The notes under the pieces: generated by a model
What the model was told of the DNA's origin: nothing
Databases searched by the model: none
Seen by the model: the letters and a program-made list of their open reading frames with translations, nothing else
Translations under genes and position numbers: made by a program
Assembly (NCBI GenBank): GCA_020027805.1
Contig: JAHKKQ010000094.1
Location: 1-8,267 of the forward strand
Reading direction: 5' to 3'
Source of the DNA: Candidatus Dadabacteria bacterium
GTDB lineage: Bacteria; Desulfobacterota_D; UBA1144; Nemesobacterales; UBA2774
DNA: 8,267 nucleotides
In this document: positions 1-5,612 of the stretch, piece after piece
Layout: the number at the start of each line of letters is the position of its first letter
Position numbering within the stretch: position 1 is the first letter of the stretch

Positions 1-399
1 CACCGAGATCGTAAAGGCGTTCAGAGCGAACTGCTGGTTGTCGGGATATAGCGCCCTCAGCTGCAGACTATCAGTGAGACCGCGGTTAAAGACGTACTGA
101 TATGTGGTGTCAACATAGAACCCGAGGTCTATGGCGTCAAAGAAAGTCATGAGACCGTCATATTTCAGGTCCTTGTCTTCCTGCTCGGTTATGAACTTGT
201 CCATCTTAACCTGAGTAGCGGCCTTCTCGGATTCGAGCTGTTCTATCCTCCTCATCAGCTCGTCGTTCTGTTTGCTGTTTTGCTCGACCATCCGCTTGAG
301 CTCCTGGATCTCCTGCTCGGTGCTCTGCGCAAATGAAGGGATCGAACCGACCGGCAACAAAAGAGTTAACATCAGAATCATGAGAGTTAACTTTTTCAT
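1..399 (-). CDS. Outer-membrane beta-barrel porin, OmpL-like (BBP2) family, N-terminal part
   Basis: The reading frame is open from the ATG at 399 to the left edge, giving 133 residues; the C-terminal barrel lies outside the window. Residues 1-24 form a signal peptide (MKK, a leucine-rich core, then SFA before QS), so the protein is exported. Residues about 27-78 are rich in Glu, Gln and Lys with heptad-like spacing (IQELKRMVEQ, LMRRIEQLESEKA), suggesting a periplasmic coiled coil before the barrel. From about residue 90 the text DLGFYVDTTYQYVFNR followed by LNAFTISV resembles the start of putative beta-barrel porin-2 (OmpL-like) proteins, which begin with a YVD.sYtYNfN-like strand and a later LN.a.l.l strand. 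The start is supported by AAAGGAGG at 411-418, 11 bases upstream. The likely role is passive diffusion of small solutes through the outer membrane; the substrate is unknown. The family call rests on remembered motifs; the secreted, coiled-coil-then-barrel layout is visible directly. Confidence 0.72.
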   Translation of the reverse strand, partial: MKKLTLMILMLTLLLPVGSIPSFAQSTEQEIQELKRMVEQNSKQNDELMRRIEQLESEKAATQVKMDKFITEQEDKDLKYDGLMTFFDAIDLGFYVDTTYQYVFNRGLTDSLQLRALYPDNQQFALNAFTISV

Positions 400-425
400 T
401 TCTGACCTATCCTCCTTTAAATTAT

Positions 426-454
426 TTTATAATCCTTATTTCTTAATGTGCCGA
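426..454 (-). promoter_or_regulatory. Candidate sigma-70 promoter for the porin gene
   Basis: On the minus strand TCGGCA (454-449) is followed by a 17-base spacer and TATAAA (431-426), matching TTGACA/TATAAT at 4 and 5 of 6 positions. Transcription would begin near 419, just ahead of the Shine-Dalgarno sequence, leaving a leader of about 20 bases. It lies downstream of the sigma-54-like site, so the porin could have two promoters. The surrounding sequence is AT-rich, so a chance -10 match is possible. Confidence 0.4.
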
Positions 455-533
455 CACATGAGCCTTGGCAGCATTACCGGCCAAATACCCTCCCCGTGTC
501 TATTGCGAAATCGGTCTTTCGGTTGTTATATTG

Positions 534-548
534 GCAAGAGGCATGCCA
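534..548 (-). promoter_or_regulatory. Sigma-54 (-24/-12) promoter candidate for the porin gene
   Basis: The minus strand reads TGGCATGCCTCTTGC. Against the RpoN consensus TGGCACG-N4-TTGC it differs only at the C that is T here. The diagnostic GG and GC doublets (547-546 and 535-534) are exactly 10 bases apart. Transcription would start near 522 and run into the porin with a leader of about 123 bases. A complete NtrC-type activator is encoded in the same window. One caution: the site is also an inverted repeat (TGGCA-N7-TGCCA), so a weaker GG-N10-GC match appears on the plus strand and it could instead be an operator. Confidence 0.55.
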
Positions 549-622
549 CCCGGGATTCGCAGAAACACCTAAAGTTGAGACTACTCTTACCGGTTGAAAC
601 TATTGAATTATTTGGCCTAAGA

Positions 623-635
623 CCCGGGTCCCGGG
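623..635. repeat. CCCGGG palindrome pair upstream of the porin promoter
   Basis: CCCGGGTCCCGGG is two CCCGGG palindromes separated by one base, symmetrical as a whole apart from the central T. It also contains most of the perfect palindrome GACCCGGGTC (621-630). A third CCCGGG sits at 549-554, against the edge of the sigma-54-like element. The pair lies about 75-90 bases upstream of the -24 box, a distance typical of enhancer sites for NtrC-type activators. Binding is inference; the symmetry is seen directly. Confidence 0.35.
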
Positions 636-697
636 AAAAAGGAACATAATATCTCCATTGCCTAGTATTTAAGCACCCAGGATTGATTTTCGTGCAT

Positions 698-720
698 AAG
701 AAAATTCCGGCAAAAGCCGG
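698..720 (-). terminator. Weak Rho-independent terminator candidate after the MFS gene
   Basis: On the minus strand CCGGC (720-716), loop TTTT, GCCGG (711-707) forms a five-pair all-GC stem followed by AATTTTCTT. It lies 114 bases past the stop codon of the MFS gene. The stem is short and the U-tract is interrupted, so it may be inefficient. It would separate MFS transcription from the porin gene, which has its own promoter candidates downstream. Confidence 0.35.
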
Positions 721-834
721 CCGTGCTAGCGGATACTCGCGAATACGGAATGGGTTACCGAAGCAGTCGGGATATCCGACACGCGGAACAATACCGGAGG
801 ATAGAACAAATGAGTATGACTGCGGGTTCGATAC

Positions 835-2175
835 TTATTCTATATCGAGCGCCTTGCCCCTGGTTTCAGGGAGGGTTAGAACAACTATCGCGGCCGCGAC
901 CGCAAAAACCGAAACCGTCGTGAGCCCGACGGCAAAACCGTACTTGTCCACGAGGAACCCAATGAGAGGAGGGGCGACGGCCGATACCCCCCTTCCGACG
1001 TTGTAACAGAACCCCTGAGCGGTCCCCCTCGCCCTTGTCGGGAATATCTCGGAGAATATAGCTCCGAATCCGGAATAAAAACCCGTGCCGAAAAACCCGA
1101 TAAACGGCCCCAGGATGAGGACTTCTTTTAAAGTTGTCGCGTGGCCGAAAAACCAAACGAGAACAGCCATGGCGAGGAGATACCCTACGAATACGGGCCT
1201 CCGCCCGAACTTGTCGCTTATAAACCCGAACGTATTACACCCGATGAACGCTCCTATATTAATAGGTATGATCCAGATAAAACCCTTGGTGTTCAGGCCC
1301 ACGCCCTTGTCGCTCGAGAGGAACTGAGGCAGCCAGAAATAGAGCCCCCAGTAGGCGATCATGCACAGGCTCGTGAGGAGAGAGGCGGTAATCGTATACC
1401 TGATCAGATCGGGTGCGAATATCTGACCCAGAGTGAAGCCGTGACCCTTTTCGCTCAGCTTCCCGGCTTTTCTCATCTCGCTGGATTTCTTCCAGACCTC
1501 GGGCTCGTCGAGGTGCTTCCGTATATAAAAGACCAGAAAGGCCGGCGCAACCCCGACGAAGAAAAGGATCCTCCATCCGAGGTCGAGCCCGTCGAGGCTT
1601 ATATTTAGGAGAGGTATGGTATAAGTCTGACCGGCTTTAAAAAACGGGATGATCAGCGTTGCCAGTATAGCGGCGAGTATGTAGCCGATTCCCCACCCGC
1701 TCTGGACCATGCCGATGACCTTTCCCCTGTGCTCTTTGGGCCATTTCTCGGCGACAAGCACCTCGCCTGACGCCCACTCGCCCCCCATTCCGAGCCCCAG
1801 TATGAAACGGCATACGAGAAGAAACGTAATATTGGGGGCGAAGGCGCTCAGGCCCGTGAATGCGGAATAGATAATAATCGTATACGTAAGCGCTCTCACT
1901 CGCCCTATGTAATCCGACACTATCCCGAAGAGCGCACCGCCGAAAGCGGAAGAAAACAGCGTGACCGAGAACAACGCCCCGACCCACGCCTCCGAAAGGT
2001 TAAAGACCTCCCCTATGGACCCCACTGCGAACGCGAAAAGAAGCAGGTCCATTGCGTCGAGGGTCCACCCCAGGAAAGCGGCGTAAAACGCCCTCCACTG
2101 ATCGGTGTTTATGTCCCTCGTCCAGGCGAATATCCCATTCCGCGCATCCGAACTGCCAGCCGTGCCGCCGCTCAT
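835..2175 (-). CDS. MFS metabolite:proton symporter (sialate/carboxylate type)
   Basis: This complete 446-residue inner-membrane carrier has about twelve hydrophobic helices, the usual major facilitator length. The first helix carries FLGWTLDAMD (residues 34-43) with two acidic residues in the membrane, as in the sialate:H+ symporter group and the related lactate/aromatic-acid carriers. The loop 2-3 signature GIVSDYIGRVRAL is at 84-96 and its second-half counterpart GFISDKFGRRP at 317-327. RFILGLGMGGEWASG (123-137) and FPTRARGTAQG (378-388) are further family motifs, and LPETRGKAL near the C-terminus is typical of sugar and organic-acid porters. The start is fixed by AAAGGAGG at 2183-2190, seven bases upstream. 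The substrate cannot be read from the sequence; a carboxylate, sugar acid or sialate is most likely. It points the same way as the porin to its left, which suggests but does not prove a shared uptake route. Confidence 0.88.
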   Translation of the reverse strand: MSGGTAGSSDARNGIFAWTRDINTDQWRAFYAAFLGWTLDAMDLLLFAFAVGSIGEVFNLSEAWVGALFSVTLFSSAFGGALFGIVSDYIGRVRALTYTIIIYSAFTGLSAFAPNITFLLVCRFILGLGMGGEWASGEVLVAEKWPKEHRGKVIGMVQSGWGIGYILAAILATLIIPFFKAGQTYTIPLLNISLDGLDLGWRILFFVGVAPAFLVFYIRKHLDEPEVWKKSSEMRKAGKLSEKGHGFTLGQIFAPDLIRYTITASLLTSLCMIAYWGLYFWLPQFLSSDKGVGLNTKGFIWIIPINIGAFIGCNTFGFISDKFGRRPVFVGYLLAMAVLVWFFGHATTLKEVLILGPFIGFFGTGFYSGFGAIFSEIFPTRARGTAQGFCYNVGRGVSAVAPPLIGFLVDKYGFAVGLTTVSVFAVAAAIVVLTLPETRGKALDIE

Positions 2176-2208
2176 TCTTTAGCCTCCTTTCCCCCGCAAC
2201 TTTCCTCC

Positions 2209-2237
2209 ATCCTACTAAATTTCCCGGTTCGTGTCAA
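2209..2237 (-). promoter_or_regulatory. Sigma-70 promoter for the MFS gene
   Basis: On the minus strand a perfect TTGACA (2237-2232) is followed by a 17-base spacer and TAGGAT (2214-2209), which matches TATAAT at 4 of 6 positions. Transcription would begin near 2202, giving a leader of about 27 bases that contains the strong Shine-Dalgarno sequence at 2183-2190. The arrangement suggests constitutive or lightly regulated expression. Confidence 0.65.
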
Positions 2238-2262
2238 TCGGGTAAGATCGGCAGCATAGCCA

Positions 2263-2270
2263 CCCCCCCC
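2263..2270. repeat. C8 homopolymer between divergent promoters
   Basis: Eight consecutive cytosines lie between the -35 boxes of the MFS and miaB promoters, 25 bases upstream of the MFS -35 and 27 bases upstream of the miaB -35. It is in neither spacer, so length changes would alter only promoter separation. Homopolymer tracts of this kind can slip during replication; there is no direct sign of that here. Confidence 0.6.
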
Positions 2271-2297
2271 TCGTATATTTTCACCCCGGATTTTTTC

Positions 2298-2326
2298 TTG
2301 ACTAAGCCCGGCACGAGCGTTACATT
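2298..2326 (+). promoter_or_regulatory. Sigma-70 promoter for miaB, placed for a leaderless transcript
   Basis: TTGACT (2298-2303), a 17-base spacer and TACATT (2321-2326) match the sigma-70 boxes at 5 and 4 of 6 positions. Only nine bases separate the -10 box from the miaB ATG at 2336. The expected start, 6-9 bases past the -10, falls on A2334 or on A2336 of the start codon itself. The miaB mRNA would therefore have a leader of zero to two bases, consistent with the absence of any Shine-Dalgarno sequence. Confidence 0.6.
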
Positions 2327-2335
2327 GTTAATTAC

Positions 2336-3643
2336 ATGGGAAATAAGTATTTATATATAGAGACCTACGGCTGTCAGATGAACGAGTACGATTCCGACAG
2401 GATCCGGAACGCTCTTGACGCCGAGACTACCGACAACCCGGCCGAAGCCGACATTATCATAATCAATACGTGCGCCATCAGGGATAAAGCAGACCAGAAG
2501 GCGTTCAGCAGCCTCGGTAAGTATAAACATTTGAAGTCGAACAACCCCGACCTCATCGTCGGCATCTCGGGTTGCGTCGCGCAGCTTTACGGGGAAAAGC
2601 TCCTTCACAGAATGCCGTATCTCGATTTCGTACTGGGCCCGAGAGCGATCCCAAGGCTGCCCGAGCTGATTAAGAAAATAGAAAATGAGAAGAAAAGGAC
2701 CGTAGAAACCTCTTACGACATAGAGGAGCTCTTCGATATCGAGCCATATCACAGTGAAGGAAAGGTCACGGCATTCGTTTCGGTCCAGCAGGGATGCAAT
2801 AAAAGGTGCTCATACTGTATAGTGCCCCGTGTAAGGGGCGATGAAATCAACAGACCGCTCGGGGACATATTAAGAGAAACGAGGAACCTCGTGGACAAGG
2901 GTGTCCGTGAGGTGACGTTCATAGGCCAGACAGTCAACTCATGGAAAGAGAACGGTTATAAATTCGGAGACCTCCTCAGGGCCGCAGCCGACGTGGAAAA
3001 CCTTGAAAGGATAAGGTTCACGACTTCCTACCCGAGGGACATAACGGCAAGGATGATCGAAGCGGTGAGGGACGTGCCTAAAATATGCCGCCACATACAC
3101 CTGCCCGTTCAGTCCGGGTCAAACGCGATACTCGGAAAGATGAAAAGGACGTATACGAGGGAATGGTACTCGGATATCGTTAAACGATTGAAGGACGCAG
3201 CGCCCGGCATAGCGGTATCCACGGACATTATCGTCGGGTACCCGGGCGAGACGGAGCGTGACTTCAACGACACTATGTCATTACTCGAAGAAATCGAGTT
3301 CGAGAGCGCGTTCTCCTTTAAATTCTCTCCCCGTCCGGGCACTCCCGCGGCCGCTTGCCCTGCGGACGAGATCGTGGACGATGAGACTTCAGGCAGGAGG
3401 CTCTCGCAGCTGCAGTCTTTCCAGCGGGATGTCACAATGAGAAAAAACCGCGCCAGGGTCGGACATATCGAAGAAGTGCTGGCCGAGGGGCCCAGCAAGA
3501 ACGATCCGGAGATTCTGACAGGCAGGACGAGTCACAACAGAATCGCCCATTTCAAGGGTGGCAGCGCGCTATCAGGAAAGATTCTCAAGGTCAGGATCAC
3601 CGAGGGGCTGTTTAATTCCCTTCGCGGCGAACTGTCTGTATAA
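2336..3643 (+). CDS. miaB: tRNA-2-methylthio-N6-dimethylallyladenosine synthase MiaB
   Basis: This 435-residue cytosolic radical-SAM enzyme adds a methylthio group to i6A at position 37 of tRNAs reading UNN codons. The N-terminal methylthiotransferase domain supplies the auxiliary iron-sulfur cluster through C13 (YGCQMNEYDS), C46 (NTCAIRDKA) and C80 (GISGCVAQ). The radical-SAM cluster motif CNKRCSYC has C154, C158 and C161. HIHLPVQSGS (253-262) and STDIIVGYPGET (295-306) are conserved barrel segments, and residues about 373-435 form the RNA-binding TRAM domain. The YGCQMNEYDS opening and the length identify MiaB rather than RimO or MtaB. The motif usually read as GQNVNSY is GQTVNSW here (197-203), a modest variation. 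The ATG at 2336 is the first usable start after an upstream in-frame stop and places the domain correctly, yet no Shine-Dalgarno sequence precedes it. The DUF151 gene follows after 18 bases. Confidence 0.95.
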   Translation: MGNKYLYIETYGCQMNEYDSDRIRNALDAETTDNPAEADIIIINTCAIRDKADQKAFSSLGKYKHLKSNNPDLIVGISGCVAQLYGEKLLHRMPYLDFVLGPRAIPRLPELIKKIENEKKRTVETSYDIEELFDIEPYHSEGKVTAFVSVQQGCNKRCSYCIVPRVRGDEINRPLGDILRETRNLVDKGVREVTFIGQTVNSWKENGYKFGDLLRAAADVENLERIRFTTSYPRDITARMIEAVRDVPKICRHIHLPVQSGSNAILGKMKRTYTREWYSDIVKRLKDAAPGIAVSTDIIVGYPGETERDFNDTMSLLEEIEFESAFSFKFSPRPGTPAAACPADEIVDDETSGRRLSQLQSFQRDVTMRKNRARVGHIEEVLAEGPSKNDPEILTGRTSHNRIAHFKGGSALSGKILKVRITEGLFNSLRGELSV

Positions 3644-3661
3644 TTAGAAGGGAGGTGGCTT

Positions 3662-4138
3662 ATGTTTCTTCTGATGAAGGTTTCAGGGATAGCGCTCGAC
3701 CCGTTCACGAACACCCCTATCGTAATATTAAAGGACGCCGCGAACGAAAAAACCCTTCCGATATGGATAGGGTTTATGGAAGCGAGTTCTATAGCCATGG
3801 AGCTTGAGAAAACTCCCCGCATAAGACCCATCACGCACGACCTCGTAAAGAACCTGATCGAGAAGCTGAAATTTATAGTGACGAAGATAGAGGTCACCGA
3901 CCTCCGGGACGACACATTCTACGCGCGCATCTATCTCAAGAGAGATGGCGAGGAGTACTCACTGGATTCGAGGCCGAGCGACGCGATCGCCATAGCCCTC
4001 AGGACAGACTCCCCGATATACGTCAACGAAGAGGTCATCGAGAAATCGAAGAAAATCGAGATAGACGAAGATAAAGAAAAGTTAGCCGAGTTGTTGGACA
4101 ATATCCCGGAAGGCGATTTCGGGAAATACAAGATGTGA
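3662..4138 (+). CDS. Bifunctional nuclease family protein (DUF151/BFN domain)
   Basis: This complete 158-residue protein is almost wholly a BFN (DUF151) domain. Visible hallmarks are the opening V-S-G-I-A-L-D with a following LPIWIGFMEASSIAMELE segment (32-49), the THDLVKNLIEKL helix (58-69), and the highly conserved LDSRPSDAIAIALR motif (101-114). After residue 125 comes a charged tail rich in Lys and Glu. Plant members have been described as having both RNase and DNase activity; for bacterial members the physiological substrate is largely unknown, so the name is a family label rather than a proven function. A strong AAGGGAGGT (3648-3656) lies five bases before the ATG. With 18 bases between it and miaB and no promoter visible in the gap, the two are probably cotranscribed, hinting at a link to RNA metabolism. 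Confidence 0.9.
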   Translation: MFLLMKVSGIALDPFTNTPIVILKDAANEKTLPIWIGFMEASSIAMELEKTPRIRPITHDLVKNLIEKLKFIVTKIEVTDLRDDTFYARIYLKRDGEEYSLDSRPSDAIAIALRTDSPIYVNEEVIEKSKKIEIDEDKEKLAELLDNIPEGDFGKYKM

Positions 4139-4173
4139 ATCACCAGCGCCGATTTGGTTTTCTGTGCTTAGAC

Positions 4174-5592
4174 TCATAACTCCCCCGCCTCGTCCATATC
4201 CTCGAGGTCGTCCCCGTTTCCATCGTCGAGCTCGTGTTTGGCAAGCCTGTACCTGAGCGAGCGGAGCGTTATACCGAGGAGCCTCGCGGCTTCGGTCTTG
4301 TTTCCGTTCGTCGTCCTGAGCGCCTTCTCTATCATCTTTCTCTCGACATCCCCGAGGAGCGTATCGAGGCTCGAGTTCGACGCGAAGCTCGTATCGAGGT
4401 CGAGATAATCCCTTCCGGTGACCAGCTGGGGCAACGTTTCCTGACGTATGACGTTCGACGACTCGAGGGCCACGCACCTGGCGATTATGTTCTCGAGCTC
4501 CCTCACGTTGCCAGGATAATGATAGTTCTCGAGTATCTCTAGGGCCTTCGGAGAAATGCCCCTGATATCCTTCCCCATCTCAACCGAATACTTATTAATG
4601 AAATGAATTGCGAGCGGAGATATGTCTATCTTCCTCTCCCTCAGAGGAGGCAGCACGATTTTAATAACGTTAAGACGATAGAAGAGGTCTTCCCTGAACT
4701 TTGCATTTGCGACCTCGTCTTCGAGCTTTTTATTCGTCGCGGTTATGATCCTGACATCCACGCTTACAGCCTCGGTGCCGCCGAGGGCTCTTATTCTCTT
4801 ATCTTCGAGCACCCTCAGCAGCTTTACCTGAAGATGGAGCGGCAGGTCCCCGATTTCATCCAGGAAAATGGTGCCGCCGTCTGCTTCCTCGAACAGTCCG
4901 CGCTTATCCCTCACTGCGCCCGTGAACGCGCCCTTTTTATAACCGAAGAGCTCGCTCTCCATCAGGGACTCAGGTATGGCCCCGCAGTTTACGGGGACGA
5001 AGGCTTTTTCATGTCTCGAGCCGCTGTAATGAATGGCCCTCGCCACGAGCTCTTTCCCCGTACCGCTCTCGCCGGCGATAAGGACGCTCACGTTCAGCTC
5101 CGATACCCGTTTTATCAGCTCGAAGACTTTTACGATGGAAGGGCTTCTTCCAATGATGTTTCCGAATCCGTACTGTGTCTCAAGCTCCTTCCTGAGCCTG
5201 GTATTCTCACGCTCGAGCTTCTTCTTTTCGAGCGCTTTCTTTATTACCAGCTTAATCTCATCGATTTTGAAGGGCTTCGTTATATAGTCGTATGCCCCGA
5301 GCTTCATAGCTTCGATCGCAGTCTCGTGCGAGGCGTACGCGGTTATCATTATCACCGTAGTGTCAGGGCTCTTCTCGGTAAATTTCTTGAGTACCTCGAT
5401 CCCGTTCAATACCGGCATCTGGATGTCAACGATAGCCAGGTCGAAAAGCTTCTCTTCGATCTTATCTATGGCTTCGGTACCGTCGGCGGCGGTCTCGACG
5501 TTATAGCCGTCCTTCTGGAGCATTATCTCCAGGAATTCCCTCATGCCCGGCTCGTCGTCTACGACCAGAATATTGCTGTCATTTTGCCCCAT
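4174..5592 (-). CDS. pilR: Sigma-54-dependent response regulator PilR (NtrC family)
   Basis: This 472-residue activator has the full three-domain layout. The receiver domain (about 7-120) has acidic D12 and D13, phospho-acceptor D56 in VDIQMP, T84 and K106. The central AAA+ domain (about 145-375) has Walker A GESGTGKE (174-181), the sigma-54 contact loop GAFTGA (221-226), Walker B TIFLDEIGD (241-249) and YPGNVREL near 359-366. A Fis-type helix-turn-helix (about 429-453, KTEAARLLGITLRSLRYRL) binds DNA. It should contact RpoN holoenzyme at a distance and drive open-complex formation after phosphorylation. GGAGGT at 5598-5603, five bases from the ATG, supports the start. It lies 20 bases after pilS, its probable partner, so the two are likely cotranscribed. 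A 17-residue acidic tail follows the helix-turn-helix. The pilR name depends on the pilC/pilS context; another NtrC-type role remains possible. It ends 35 bases from the convergent DUF151 gene, with no terminator hairpin visible between them. Confidence 0.88.
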   Translation of the reverse strand: MGQNDSNILVVDDEPGMREFLEIMLQKDGYNVETAADGTEAIDKIEEKLFDLAIVDIQMPVLNGIEVLKKFTEKSPDTTVIMITAYASHETAIEAMKLGAYDYITKPFKIDEIKLVIKKALEKKKLERENTRLRKELETQYGFGNIIGRSPSIVKVFELIKRVSELNVSVLIAGESGTGKELVARAIHYSGSRHEKAFVPVNCGAIPESLMESELFGYKKGAFTGAVRDKRGLFEEADGGTIFLDEIGDLPLHLQVKLLRVLEDKRIRALGGTEAVSVDVRIITATNKKLEDEVANAKFREDLFYRLNVIKIVLPPLRERKIDISPLAIHFINKYSVEMGKDIRGISPKALEILENYHYPGNVRELENIIARCVALESSNVIRQETLPQLVTGRDYLDLDTSFASNSSLDTLLGDVERKMIEKALRTTNGNKTEAARLLGITLRSLRYRLAKHELDDGNGDDLEDMDEAGEL

Positions 5593-5612
5593 TTAATACC
5601 TCCGGGCGGGAT

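Larger units (their letters stand above)
400..834. other. Intergenic region between MFS and porin genes
   Basis: This stretch has no convincing gene. Besides the promoter candidates, CCCGGG palindromes and terminator hairpin listed separately, it holds a second small inverted repeat, GTCGG-GATAT-CCGAC, at 766-780, which could end or stabilise the MFS transcript. Open frames crossing it on the plus strand run antisense into the flanking genes and lack family features. I looked for tRNA-like arms: a GGTTCGATA stretch at 825-833 has no pairing stem, so no tRNA is called. Confidence 0.5.

Noticed and set aside
811..840. GGTTCGATA resembling a tRNA T-loop
   Set aside because: The flanking bases cannot pair into a T-stem and no acceptor, D or anticodon arm can be found around it.
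723..923. Plus-strand frame with GGAGG at 796-800 and an ATG at 811 that looked like a small gene
   Set aside because: Most of it runs antisense into the 3' end of the MFS gene and it has no protein-like features; the spacing is probably coincidental.
1141..1608. A 155-codon plus-strand frame inside the MFS gene
   Set aside because: It is a shadow of the MFS coding frame, with a proline- and glutamate-rich composition expected from reading the reverse strand.
4139..4173. Possible bidirectional terminator between the DUF151 gene and pilR
   Set aside because: The 35 bases contain no stem of useful length and only short T runs, so no hairpin can be supported.
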